Counted from the stretch's first letter, positions 25,287 through 34,036 are shown. The stretch is DNA of 64,000 nucleotides from Pseudomonas marincola (GCF_900116605.1 NZ_FPBC01000017.1:35970-99969), one strand, 5' to 3'. The notes: generated by a model not told the origin, from the sequence alone. Made by a program: numbers and translations.

Positions 25287-25313
25287 ATATCGGCAAGTTC
25301 ACGCTGAGCTTAA
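25287..25313 (-). promoter_or_regulatory. Candidate FliA (sigma-28) promoter for the chemoreceptor
   Basis: On the minus strand TTAAGCTC-N11-GCCGATAT matches the flagellar sigma-28 pattern TAAAGTTT-N11-GCCGATAA at the conserved positions, with exact 11-base spacing. It lies about 186 bases upstream of the chemoreceptor start, implying a long leader. The 25102-25437 gap otherwise holds only the SNF-gene terminator. Confidence 0.5.
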
Positions 25314-25385
25314 CCTTGAATTTGGCAGGTTCCCGCCACTCAACCGCAGATTGATGCCGACCTTGACGCTTGAATCGCAGGCATA

Positions 25386-25418
25386 AAAAAAGCGCACGGC
25401 TCGCACCGTACGCTTTTT
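25386..25418 (-). terminator. Intrinsic terminator of the SNF transporter gene
   Basis: AAAAAGCG(C)ACGG pairs with CCGT(A)CGCTTTTT, with one internal mismatch pair, and is followed on the minus strand by a T-run. It lies 20 bases after the transporter stop. Confidence 0.8.
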
Positions 25419-25437
25419 CTTTGCTGACCGGAGGTGT

Positions 25438-26898
25438 TTAACGACCTGCCAGAACAGGCACCACGCGCGGCCACATGACCTCGCCGAGGATGGTCAGCAG
25501 GCCAATCGCACCGGCAATCCAATACCAGCCGGCTATCGGATCAAAGCCCAGCCAGCCAAGGGCATTGAGGAACACGATCATGATCAGCACCGGCGATACG
25601 TAGCGCACCATGAACAACCACAGCGCGTAGCCGAATGGCGGCAAGTCGAGCTCTTCACGCATGATCTCGTCACGCAGTGCGTAGCCCGCCAGCAACACGA
25701 TGAAGATCCCGCCCAGCGGCATCATCCAGCGAGATGTCAGGTAGTCCAGCCAGTCGAAGAAGTTCTTGCCCATCGGCGTCCAGCCGGCCATGAGGTTGAA
25801 CGACAGCATCGCCAGCATGCTGATGACCAGCAACACCGCACCCGAAACCAGCGCAGCCTTGATCCGGCTAACCCCGTGCTTCTCGTTGAGGTAGGCAACC
25901 GTTGCTTCGATCATCGAGATGGCTGAAGTCAGCGCTGCGATCGACACCATGGCAAAAAACAGAACGCCGAACACGGTGCCCATTGGCATTTGCTGGAAGG
26001 CCAGCGGCAGGCTCATAAAGATCAGGCCCGGCCCGGCGCTCGGGCTCATGCCGTTGGCAAAGATGATCGGGAAAATTGCCAGACCCGCCAGCAGTGCCAC
26101 AGCCGTGTCGCAGATGGCCACCATGAACGTGGTGCGCGCAATGGACTGACCATCCGGGATGTAGGAGCCATAAGTGAGGATCGCACCCGAGGCCAGGCTC
26201 AGGGTGAAGAACGCGTGGCCCAATGCCGCCAGCAAAGCTTCACCGGTGATTTTCGAGGCATCAAAGGTGAACAGGAAGTCGAAGCCAGCCGAGAAACTGC
26301 CGCTGCTGTAGGCATAACCCACCAGCGCGACCAACATTACCGCGAGGCCCGGCATCATCCAGCGAACCGAGTTCTCGATGCCCTTCTGCACGCCCTTGGC
26401 GACGATCCACAGGGTTAGCAAAGCAACCAGCACACTCCAACCGCCCAACTGCCAGGGATTGGCGTTGTGCGCCTCGAATGCAGCGCCGAGTGCCTCAACA
26501 CTGGTGGCCGCCAGCGAGCCGTCGAGCATTTTCCAGGTGTAGGCAAACGCCCAGCCCGCGACGACCACGTAGAAGCACAAGATCATGAAGCCTGCGAGCA
26601 TGGCCATGCCGCCGACGGCTTTCCACAACGGGTTACCGGCGTTTTCTTTGACCACGCGGCCAATGGCGTCAATCGGGCTGCCGCGACCACGGCGACCAAT
26701 GGCGATCTCGGTCATCATGACCGGAATACCGATGGCCAGAATACAGGCAAGGTACATCAGCACGAAGGCACCGCCGCCGTACTCGCCTGTGATATAGGGG
26801 AATTTCCAGATGTTACCCAGCCCTACCGCAGAGCCAGTTGCCGCAAGGATAAAGCCCCAGCGTGAGAGCCAGAGGTTTTTAGGTGTAGCTCGGGTCAT
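25438..26898 (-). CDS. Sodium-dependent neurotransmitter-symporter (SNF/SLC6) family protein
   Basis: A 486-residue inner-membrane Na+-coupled symporter with about 12 helices. The family's signature N-terminus is present (SRWGFILAATGSAVGLGNIWKFPY at about 12-35), which forms the Na+/substrate-binding unwound helix 1, as in LeuT. The length fits bacterial SNF proteins. Substrates of this class are usually amino acids or small amines. It has its own terminator and a structured leader. No pathway genes adjoin it directly; the tyrosine operon starts 160 bases downstream. Confidence 0.93.
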   Translation of the reverse strand: MTRATPKNLWLSRWGFILAATGSAVGLGNIWKFPYITGEYGGGAFVLMYLACILAIGIPVMMTEIAIGRRGRGSPIDAIGRVVKENAGNPLWKAVGGMAMLAGFMILCFYVVVAGWAFAYTWKMLDGSLAATSVEALGAAFEAHNANPWQLGGWSVLVALLTLWIVAKGVQKGIENSVRWMMPGLAVMLVALVGYAYSSGSFSAGFDFLFTFDASKITGEALLAALGHAFFTLSLASGAILTYGSYIPDGQSIARTTFMVAICDTAVALLAGLAIFPIIFANGMSPSAGPGLIFMSLPLAFQQMPMGTVFGVLFFAMVSIAALTSAISMIEATVAYLNEKHGVSRIKAALVSGAVLLVISMLAMLSFNLMAGWTPMGKNFFDWLDYLTSRWMMPLGGIFIVLLAGYALRDEIMREELDLPPFGYALWLFMVRYVSPVLIMIVFLNALGWLGFDPIAGWYWIAGAIGLLTILGEVMWPRVVPVLAGR

Positions 26899-26935
26899 AC
26901 GTCACCTGTTGTTTTTATCTGTGACGGAATCGAAC

Positions 26936-26958
26936 CCGTCGCACTCGTGGTGCGACGG
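26936..26958 (-). other. Leader hairpin with tRNA T-arm-like sequence
   Basis: A perfect 9-bp stem (CCGTCGCAC/GTGCGACGG, 5-base loop) lies 38 bases upstream of the SNF gene on the transcribed leader. Immediately downstream on the minus strand is GGGTTCGATTCC, the word of a tRNA T-arm, able to pair GACGG with CCGTC. No complete tRNA cloverleaf can be drawn. Confidence 0.45.
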
Positions 26959-27059
26959 AATGTAGAGGGCCCAGACAAACGCGCGTTCACGCTGCGCTAT
27001 GGAGCGCAGCAATGACTGCTAAACGTTTGCATGTGGCGCCCCGCAAGGTCGGATAAACC

Positions 27060-27710
27060 TTATTCTGCGTCGGGTTGCACCTCGGGAGCCGCCTGTTTAA
27101 AGGCATCGAGAGCTTCACAACGCGCCGTCATGGCAAGAATGCGTGGGTACGCATCGAGGTCACAGTTAAAACGGCGCGCATTGTACACCTGTGGGATCAA
27201 ACAGGCTTCGAAAAATCCGGGACGCTGACCAAGGGACAATTTGCCATCAAAGACCGCGAGCCCCGCCTCGATCGCTTTGAAGCCGGTGTGCAGCCAATGT
27301 TGATACCACGCGGTTTTCTGCTCATCACTGACATCCAACTCGCCAGACAGATAACGCAATACCCGCAGATTGTTCAGCGGATGCATCTCGCAGGCGATGT
27401 GCAGCGCCAGCGCCCGCACCTGTGCCCTCGCAGCAGGCTCGGCGGGCAGCAAGGCCGGCACCGGATAGACTTCTTCGAGGTACTCCAGAATAGCCAGCGA
27501 CTGCGCGATGCGCACATCACCGTCGACCAACAACGGCAGCAATGCCTGCGGATTGAGCGCCTGATACTCGGGGCTTAATTGCTGGCCGCCATCACGAACC
27601 AGGTGAACCGGCAATTGCCGGTAACCCAAACCCTTGAGATTAAGCGCAATCCGCACCCTGTACGCCGCGCTGGAACGCCAGTAGGAATAGAGCGTCAGCT
27701 CATGGCTCAT
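27060..27710 (-). CDS. maiA: Maleylacetoacetate isomerase
   Basis: A 216-residue zeta-class glutathione-S-transferase that isomerises maleylacetoacetate to fumarylacetoacetate with glutathione. The zeta signature YSYWRSSAAYRVRIALNLKGL is at 8-28 with the catalytic Ser-Ser, and an all-helical C-terminal domain follows. Its start overlaps the end of fahA by 11 bases. It is the third gene of hpd-fahA-maiA, completing the lower Tyr pathway to fumarate and acetoacetate together with FahA. Confidence 0.95.
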   Translation of the reverse strand: MSHELTLYSYWRSSAAYRVRIALNLKGLGYRQLPVHLVRDGGQQLSPEYQALNPQALLPLLVDGDVRIAQSLAILEYLEEVYPVPALLPAEPAARAQVRALALHIACEMHPLNNLRVLRYLSGELDVSDEQKTAWYQHWLHTGFKAIEAGLAVFDGKLSLGQRPGFFEACLIPQVYNARRFNCDLDAYPRILAMTARCEALDAFKQAAPEVQPDAE

Positions 27711-28683
27711 AGCGTTCTACAGCCTGATCAATAGCGCCAAACAGACTGTGGCCCGCCGCATCGAACATTTCGATACGGACCCGATCACCGAACTTGAGGA
27801 ACGGTGTTTTAGCTTCGCCCTGCTCGATGATTTCAAGCATGCGCTTCTCGGCCAGGCAAGAAGACCCGGCGCTGCGGTCGTAGTTGGAAACGGTGCCCGA
27901 ACCAATGATCGTACCACTGCCCAGCGGCCGGCTTTTCGCGGCATGCGCCACCAGCGTTGGGAAATTGAAGGTCATGTCGGTGCCGGCATCCGGCTGGCCG
28001 AATAACTGACCGTTGATGTGCGACACCAATGGCCGCTGCACCTTGCCGTCTTTCCAGCTATCGCCCAGCTCATCAGGGGTAATTGCCACCGGCGAGAAAC
28101 TCGATGACGGCTTGCTCTGATAAAAACCGAAGCCCTTGGCCAACTCACCGGGAATCAGATTGCGCAGCGAAACATCGTTGACCAGCATCAGCAGCTTGAT
28201 GTGACCCGCAGCATCGGCCGAGTTCACGCCCATCGGCACGTCATCGGTAATCACCGCGAGTTCAGCCTCAAGGTCGATACCCCAGGCTTCATCTGCCATG
28301 CGAATCGGGCTGTGCGGCGGGATGAAGGCATCGCTGCCACCTTGATACATCAGCGGATCGTGCCAGAAGCTTTCAGGCATTTCGGCGCCACGGGCTTTAC
28401 GCACCAGCTCCACGTGATTCACATAGGCACTGCCATCGGCCCAATGGAAAGCGCGTGGCAACGGGCTGTGGCACGCCGATTGGTCAAAAGCAAAGGCGTC
28501 CGCCTCAAGGCCATCGTTGAGGCGCTGATACACCGCATCCAGCGGAGCACGGAGATTGGCCCAATCATCCAGCGCAGCTTGCAGGGTGGGAGCAATGGCA
28601 GGCACTTTTATCGCGCGGGTGAGGTCCCGCGAAACCACTACCAGAATGCCGTCACGGCCTTGTTGCAGAGAGGCAAGTTTCAT
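27700..28683 (-). CDS. fahA: Fumarylacetoacetate hydrolase
   Basis: A 327-residue FAH-family protein that hydrolyses fumarylacetoacetate to fumarate and acetoacetate. The metal-binding acidic residues are in GIDLEAELAVITDD near 137-150, and the glycine-rich RPLGSGTIIGSGTVSNYDR is near 255. It is shorter than the ~430-residue fumarylacetoacetase of some pseudomonads and belongs to the short bacterial type. It lies between hpd (86 bases upstream) and maiA (overlapping), which fixes the pathway. Confidence 0.92.
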   Translation of the reverse strand: MKLASLQQGRDGILVVVSRDLTRAIKVPAIAPTLQAALDDWANLRAPLDAVYQRLNDGLEADAFAFDQSACHSPLPRAFHWADGSAYVNHVELVRKARGAEMPESFWHDPLMYQGGSDAFIPPHSPIRMADEAWGIDLEAELAVITDDVPMGVNSADAAGHIKLLMLVNDVSLRNLIPGELAKGFGFYQSKPSSSFSPVAITPDELGDSWKDGKVQRPLVSHINGQLFGQPDAGTDMTFNFPTLVAHAAKSRPLGSGTIIGSGTVSNYDRSAGSSCLAEKRMLEIIEQGEAKTPFLKFGDRVRIEMFDAAGHSLFGAIDQAVERYEP

Positions 28684-28769
28684 CTAAACGACCTTATCAA
28701 GAAGTTTGTGCGGTTTTGCCGGAGCAACCAGCTAAAACCGCAGGTTAAGCCTTGCGATTGGCCAGCGGC

Positions 28770-29852
28770 TCAATCGGCAGAAATCACACCGCGGCGCAGT
28801 TGATCTTCTTCAATCGATTCGAACAGCGCCTTGAAGTTGCCTTCACCAAAGCCCTGATTGCCCTTGCGCTGGATGATCTCGAAGAAAATCGGCCCAATCA
28901 CGGTATTAGTGAAAATCTGCAACAGAATGCCGTCATCGCCAGGCGCGCCGTCGATCAGCAGGTTCAGCTCGCGAAGTACCTCTGTTGGCTCACCGTGGCC
29001 GGCGACACGGGTATCAACCTTGTCGTAGTAAGTGCCCGGGGTTTGCATGAAATCGACGCCGTTGGCGCGCAATTGGCGCACGGTGGCGTAGATATCTTCA
29101 GTGCTCAGGGCAATGTGCTGGATGCCTTCACCCTGATATTCACGGATGAATTCTTCGATCTGCGACTTGTCGTCCGCCGATTCGTTGATCGGGATACGGA
29201 TCTTGCCGCACGGCGCAGTCATCGCACGCGAGAGCAAACCGGTGAGCTTGCCTTCGATGTCGAAGTAGCGGATTTCACGGAAGTTGGCGATGCGCTCGTA
29301 AAAGCCGGACCAGACATCCATCTGCCCGCGCTTAACGTTATGAGTCAGGTGATCAAGGGTTTGCAGACCCACCGCATTGTCGTTGGGCGAGCGACCTTCG
29401 ATGTATTCAAAGTCAACGTCGTAGATGGTTTTATCGCCATAACGGTCAACCAGATACAGCAACGAGCCACCGATCCCTTCAACACACGGAATGTTCAGTT
29501 CGCCGAAGTTGGCGTGGCTGCCGACCAGTTTCGCGCCTTGCGCTTCTACATAGGCGGCTGCTTGGGCGGCGTTCTCGACACGAAATGCCATGGCGCAGGC
29601 GCTTGGGCCATGCTTGAGGCCGAATTCGCGCACATGCCCGGTCGGGCTGCCGTTAAGGACGAAATTGATGTCGTTCTGCTGGAACAGGAAAACCTGCTTG
29701 GAACGGTGCTTGGCCGTTTCAGTGAAACCCATGGCGACAAACAGTTCACGCAACTGCTGAATGCCTTCCGGCGTTGGGGCGGTGTATTCGACAAACTCGA
29801 AGCCGTCGGTACCAATCGGGTTGTGCTGGGCAATTTTGCTCACGGCGTTCAT
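28770..29852 (-). CDS. hpd: 4-hydroxyphenylpyruvate dioxygenase
   Basis: A 360-residue Fe(II) dioxygenase that converts 4-hydroxyphenylpyruvate to homogentisate. It has two VOC domains, and the iron ligands are His in LDHLTHNVKRG (about 162), His in GIQHIALS (about 240) and Glu in IGPIFFEIIQRKG (about 322). The frame is open to 29945, but the ATG at 29852 has AAAGGAGG just upstream and gives the normal pseudomonad length. It is the first gene of hpd-fahA-maiA. A PhhR-like box is found about 200 bases upstream. Confidence 0.97.
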   Translation of the reverse strand: MNAVSKIAQHNPIGTDGFEFVEYTAPTPEGIQQLRELFVAMGFTETAKHRSKQVFLFQQNDINFVLNGSPTGHVREFGLKHGPSACAMAFRVENAAQAAAYVEAQGAKLVGSHANFGELNIPCVEGIGGSLLYLVDRYGDKTIYDVDFEYIEGRSPNDNAVGLQTLDHLTHNVKRGQMDVWSGFYERIANFREIRYFDIEGKLTGLLSRAMTAPCGKIRIPINESADDKSQIEEFIREYQGEGIQHIALSTEDIYATVRQLRANGVDFMQTPGTYYDKVDTRVAGHGEPTEVLRELNLLIDGAPGDDGILLQIFTNTVIGPIFFEIIQRKGNQGFGEGNFKALFESIEEDQLRRGVISAD

Positions 29853-29971
29853 TTCGCCTCCTTTTATTGTTGTCAGGGTCGCCCGCCGCTGTTCTGTGGC
29901 GAACGGGAATGTGCCCATATCACTCCCTAAACCCTGCGCAAACAAGCGCTCCTAAACGCCGAAAACAATGG

Positions 29972-29992
29972 TTTACGCCGCCCGCGCGTAAA
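29972..29992. promoter_or_regulatory. Inverted repeat upstream of hpd
   Basis: TTTACGC-N7-GCGTAAA, a perfect 7-bp dyad, lies 120 bases upstream of the hpd start within the 29853-30358 non-coding region. The arms resemble half of the PhhR box, so it may be a second PhhR site or an unrelated operator. Confidence 0.35.
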
Positions 29993-30047
29993 TATTTCAT
30001 TACACCCCGCCTCCCGCTCAAAACCACCGCAATAGACGCTACTAGCG

Positions 30048-30065
30048 CGTAACAAATTCGTTACA
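30048..30065. promoter_or_regulatory. Putative PhhR (TyrR-type) box upstream of hpd
   Basis: CGTAAC-N6-GTTACA matches the phhA box CGTAAC-N6-TTTACA at 11 of 12 arm positions. It is 196 bases from the hpd start. The rest of the 29853-30358 gap shows no open gene. Confidence 0.55.
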
Positions 30066-30358
30066 GGGCGGTTCAGGAAGCTGCCAGTCGCAAACAATTC
30101 GCGCCTACGCGCAAATTCCTCCGGCAACTGAAACCCAGCACTCAAAAAAGCCCGCGGCCGAAAAATAAATAAGCTAAATCGAACCGAGTCCACAACTTCG
30201 GCCAATACCGCGTGATAACAAAAGCTACACCTGAGATAAACAACTCAAGGCGCAGTAGGGACATCATCGGACGACAAGTAGTGGCACGGAGTTACCCGCC
30301 AACCCTAAAGCCCGACAGTAATAACGATAGCCAGCCAGGCATAATAAATAGGTGAGTC

Positions 30359-30739
30359 GTGAATACAATTAAGAGCGTCCGAAATACATTTTTCATACTA
30401 CTTGCCAGCGCTACTCTGATGGGCCAGGCATCGGCCGGGAGCATCTCATTCAGAGGAGCGATTACCGAGCCGACCTGCCAGGCGAACTTGAATGACTCCA
30501 ACATCGATTTCGACAAGTGCCCTAACGCGGCGCATAGCGCCCACTTCGAGCTTCAAACCCTGCGTAATGTCAAAGCCAATACCCGCGACACATCCAGCCC
30601 ATCTCACCCGCTGGCCTTGCAAGACCTGCAAGCGCCCTCAGCCGAGCGTACCGATAAGGGTTATTTCTCTGCGCGGTATAAACTCAACCTGGCAGCCAAT
30701 AGCCGGGATGCTTACGTAGTGTTTGTTAATTACAACTAA
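30359..30739 (+). CDS. Secreted type 1 pilin-like protein, orphan
   Basis: A 126-residue protein with a Sec signal peptide (hydrophobic core FFILLASATLMGQASA, cleavage near 26). The mature N-terminus SISFRGAITEPTCQANL has the GxIxxPTC pattern of chaperone-usher fimbrial subunits, and two cysteines (PTCQ and FDKCP) could form their disulfide. No chaperone, usher or other fimbrial gene is nearby, and the protein is shorter than true pilins (~150-180). The GTG start at 30359 is required to include the signal peptide. It is flanked by a strong terminator. Confidence 0.65.
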   Translation: MNTIKSVRNTFFILLASATLMGQASAGSISFRGAITEPTCQANLNDSNIDFDKCPNAAHSAHFELQTLRNVKANTRDTSSPSHPLALQDLQAPSAERTDKGYFSARYKLNLAANSRDAYVVFVNYN

Positions 30740-30762
30740 CTGATAGCCAATAGCCACTTCTT

Positions 30763-30800
30763 AAACTAAAACGGCCACTTTCGAGTGGCCGTTTTAGTTT
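30763..30800. terminator. Perfect bidirectional terminator with TTCG loop
   Basis: Arms of 17 bp (ending GGCCACT / AGTGGCC) pair without mismatch around a TTCG tetraloop. A/T tails on both sides serve both the pilin-like gene (+) and the convergent OsmC-fusion gene (-). Confidence 0.92.
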
Positions 30801-30819
30801 ATGCGTCAGTCATTAAAAT

Positions 30820-32061
30820 TCATTCATTACCGGTCAGTATTTCCAACTGCGTGGTAATAACCGGATCACTTTCCAGGGTTTTATGAACCGGGCACAAATC
30901 TGCGATTCTGAGCATGTTCTGCTTGTCCTCCTCGGTCAGTTCTGCGCCCTCGAAGCGGATGAACCGGCTGATGCGTTCGATCTTGCCCTCACGCCCTTCG
31001 CACTGATCGCAATCGTCGGCATGCACGCGGTCATGCACCAGACGCACATCGACATCCTCCAGCGGGATCTTCTTGCGTGCGGCGTACATGCGAATAGTCA
31101 TCGAGGTACAGGCGCCTAATCCCATCAACAACAGGTTGTAGGGTGTCGGCCCCAAGTCGGAGCCGCCAAAATCCTTCGGCTCATCGGCCACCAGCGCATG
31201 CGTGCGGCTGTACAGACCGCGCAGAAACTTCTTGTCGAGTTCGGTAACGAGCACATGGCCGTCATCCAGATGATTGCCTGCATGCTCCTCGGTTGGCACC
31301 TCGATATAACGCGCCGCCCACGCTGCCAGGGTTTTGGCCACGTAGACAGCGTCCGCCTTGTTGCTCAACAGGTGATCGGCCTTATCCAGCGAGACGTAAC
31401 TCTTGGGGTGCTTGGCGGCGCCGAAAATAGCGCCCGCCTCGGCGACCGGAACAATGCTGTCGACCGGCGAATGAAAAACGATCAATGGCCGGCGCAACTT
31501 GGCGATGTGCTGCAGATCGACGTACTGATCAAGGTCTTCAATCAGTTGCTGCTTGATCGAGAACTCACGCAGGCCGATTTTCACCGTCGCCTCCCCTTCG
31601 GCGGCGATTTTCTCTTTGGAGGTTTCAAACAGGTGCTGCACGTGGTGCGCAGTCGAAGGTGCGGCAATGGTCGCAACGGCCTTGATCGACTCGATTTGCG
31701 CAACTGCGGCAAGCACTGCTGCACCGCCCAGGCTATGGCCGATAATCAGTTGTGGCGCCTGATACTCGGTCGCCAGCAGGTTGGCGGCCGCAACCAGGTC
31801 TTCAATATTGGAGGTGAAGTTGCTGTTGGCGAAATCGCCGTCACTGTTACCAAGGCCGGTGAAATCGAAGCGCAGGACCGCAATGCCGTTATCGGCCAGC
31901 TCACGGCTGATTCGAGTCGCGGCGGCGATATCCTTGCCACACGTAAAGCAGTGGGCGAACAGCGCGTAATACTCGATACGGCGGTGGTTTTCCGGGAGTT
32001 CGAGCAAGCCGGCGAGCATTTGTCCATTGCTGCCGGGAAATTCCACTTTCTTACGATTCAT
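30820..32061 (-). CDS. Alpha/beta-hydrolase and OsmC fusion protein
   Basis: A 413-residue fusion. An N-terminal alpha/beta hydrolase (about 1-255) has the nucleophile elbow GHSLGGAAV near 105 and late Asp/His positions. A C-terminal OsmC-like domain (about 270-410) has PTPYNLLLMGLGACTSMTIRMYAARK, where Cys is the peroxidatic residue, and a second Cys in DLCPVHKTLE. OsmC proteins reduce organic peroxides; the hydrolase partner's substrate is unknown. The ATG at 32061 is chosen because AAGGA lies eight bases upstream; an ATG at 32070 would add three residues. Confidence 0.88.
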   Translation of the reverse strand: MNRKKVEFPGSNGQMLAGLLELPENHRRIEYYALFAHCFTCGKDIAAATRISRELADNGIAVLRFDFTGLGNSDGDFANSNFTSNIEDLVAAANLLATEYQAPQLIIGHSLGGAAVLAAVAQIESIKAVATIAAPSTAHHVQHLFETSKEKIAAEGEATVKIGLREFSIKQQLIEDLDQYVDLQHIAKLRRPLIVFHSPVDSIVPVAEAGAIFGAAKHPKSYVSLDKADHLLSNKADAVYVAKTLAAWAARYIEVPTEEHAGNHLDDGHVLVTELDKKFLRGLYSRTHALVADEPKDFGGSDLGPTPYNLLLMGLGACTSMTIRMYAARKKIPLEDVDVRLVHDRVHADDCDQCEGREGKIERISRFIRFEGAELTEEDKQNMLRIADLCPVHKTLESDPVITTQLEILTGNE

Positions 32062-32257
32062 GTCAGGCATCCTTAGCTTTCATGCGGACTCGGCCGTGCG
32101 CCAACCTTAGCTGGCAGGAGCAACCCCGCTCGCGAAAAAATTTGCGTCCATAGCCTAAACGACGATAGCGCGTTGCGTGGGCGTGAACAGCAAAATACCA
32201 GACGAAGCGTAGGGCTTTTTGACGCAATCGCGCTGAGATTAGCCAGAAGCCAGCCGA

Positions 32258-34036
32258 TTAATGCTGAAGATGGCCATAAAGCTGAGCGTAGAGACCACCT
32301 TCGGCGATCAGTTGCTGATGGCCGCCGTCCTCGGCGATGGTGCCGCCATCAAATACCAGCACGCGGTCTGCCTGTTTCACGGCCGACAGGCGATGCGCAA
32401 TGATCAGCGTGGTACGGCCTTGCAGAAACTGCGCGAGTGCCTGATGCAGGGCGTATTCGGTCGCCGCATCCAAGGCTGATGTTGCCTCGTCGAGTACCAC
32501 TACTTTAGGTTCGGCCAAGACCATGCGCGCAACAGCAAGGCGCTGGCGCTGGCCACCGGACAAACGCACACCCGAACGCCCAACCACACTCTCAAGCCCG
32601 GCCGGCAGCTGGCGAATGGTGTGGGACAACTGAGCGATTTCCAGCGCTCGCCAGCAGGCTTCATCGCTGCGCTCACGGCCCATGCACAGATTGGCGCGAA
32701 TGGTGTCGTTGAACAGGGCGGGATGTTGCAGCACCACCGCCACGTTATCGCGAACAGTCGCCAGACCGATTTCCTGCTGACTGCTGCCGCCAAAGCGGAT
32801 AGTGCCCGCTTGCGGGGTATACAAGCCAAGCAGCAATTGCACCAGCGTGCTTTTGCCGCCACCACTGGCACCGACGATGGCGACTTTTTCGCCTGGTGCA
32901 ATACTCAGATTGAGGTTATTGAGCACCGGCTCATCGTTGTACGAGAACTTCAGGTCATTGATCTCGATGCCCACGGTATCGCGGCCCTTGAACGGATCAA
33001 CGCCGCCCGGGTATTGCGGCTCATCGGCGCGGGCGAGCAATTCATTGATCCGAGAGAGCGCGCCGCTGGCGGCATAAAACGCGTATTGCAAACTCAGCAA
33101 CTGCTCCACCGGGCCAATCATGAACCACAGGTAACTGAATACGGCGAGCATCTGGCCAATCGACAGGTCAGAGAACAGCACCGTGAGCATCGCGGCGGCG
33201 CGGAACACGTCAATACCGAACTGAAACAGCAAGCCACTGGCGCGATTCGACGCATCGGTACGCCACTGTGAAGCCACGGCAAAGTCACGAACCTCGCGGG
33301 CACGACCGCTCAGACGGCCCCAGAAATAACCCTGACGGTTACCCGCGCGTATCTCCTGAATCGCTTCAAGGGTTTCGGTCAAGGCTTGGGAGAAACGCGA
33401 AGTGCTGTCGTTTTCGAGCCGCTTCAGGTGTTTGACCCGCTTACCCAGCAACACCGTGGCGTAGATCACCAGCGGATTGAACAGCAAAATCAACAACGCC
33501 AACTGCCAGTGCATCCACAGCAAAATCGCCGAAGTACCGGCGAGCGTGAGCATGGCGACGAGGAAGCGGCTAAGCGTCTCGCCTACAAATTTGTCCAGCG
33601 TATCGAGGTCGGTGACCAGATGCGTGGTAACCGTACCGCCGCCAAGGCTTTCGTATTCACTCAGGGAAATACGCTTAAGGCGCTCGATCAGGCGCACGCG
33701 GATACGGTAGACGATGTCTTTCGATAAGCGCGCGAACAGGCGCGCCTGGATCACGTTGAAAATCAATGCGCCGCCGCGCAACATCAAGGTAACTACCAGC
33801 ATCAAGCCGATATAGCCGACAGCCGTGTGCAAGCTGTCGGGCAGGAAGTGATTCATCACCTTGAGCGCGCTGTCGCCATCCTTGAGCAGGACCTCATCGA
33901 CCAGCAGGGGCAACAGCAACGGAATGGGCACACTGCACAGCGTGGCGAATATGGCCACCAGATTGGCCAGTATCAAGGCCTTCTTGTGATGCAGGGCCAG
34001 ACGCCGAATTTCCGCCCAACTGAGGCGGTCAGGCAT
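32258..34036 (-). CDS. ABC transporter, fused permease and ATPase (MsbA/exporter type)
   Basis: A 592-residue half-size ABC exporter. Six membrane helices lie at about 20-300, followed by an ATPase with Walker A GASGGGKST near 373, signature LSGGQRQRLAVARM near 475 and Walker B VVVLDEATSALD near 495. The ATG at 34036 is used; it overlaps the preceding DsbA-like gene by eight bases, so the frame's upstream extension is inside that gene. The substrate is unknown; MsbA-like lipid, peptide or drug export are possible. Confidence 0.9.
   Translation of the reverse strand: MPDRLSWAEIRRLALHHKKALILANLVAIFATLCSVPIPLLLPLLVDEVLLKDGDSALKVMNHFLPDSLHTAVGYIGLMLVVTLMLRGGALIFNVIQARLFARLSKDIVYRIRVRLIERLKRISLSEYESLGGGTVTTHLVTDLDTLDKFVGETLSRFLVAMLTLAGTSAILLWMHWQLALLILLFNPLVIYATVLLGKRVKHLKRLENDSTSRFSQALTETLEAIQEIRAGNRQGYFWGRLSGRAREVRDFAVASQWRTDASNRASGLLFQFGIDVFRAAAMLTVLFSDLSIGQMLAVFSYLWFMIGPVEQLLSLQYAFYAASGALSRINELLARADEPQYPGGVDPFKGRDTVGIEINDLKFSYNDEPVLNNLNLSIAPGEKVAIVGASGGGKSTLVQLLLGLYTPQAGTIRFGGSSQQEIGLATVRDNVAVVLQHPALFNDTIRANLCMGRERSDEACWRALEIAQLSHTIRQLPAGLESVVGRSGVRLSGGQRQRLAVARMVLAEPKVVVLDEATSALDAATEYALHQALAQFLQGRTTLIIAHRLSAVKQADRVLVFDGGTIAEDGGHQQLIAEGGLYAQLYGHLQH

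Noticed and set aside
26881..26960. tRNA gene suggested by the T-arm word GGGTTCGATTCC
   Set aside because: No acceptor stem, anticodon arm or D-arm fits around it, and the best pairing gives an 8-base loop. Kept only as a leader hairpin.
28752..29930. Long open frame on the plus strand opposite hpd
   Set aside because: It is antisense to a clear dioxygenase gene and its translation has no recognised motif; a codon-bias shadow.
32113..32137. Pseudomonad REP-like element (GGCAGGAGCAACCCCGCTCG)
   Set aside because: Only one imperfect copy is visible, with no inverted partner, so it cannot be distinguished from chance.
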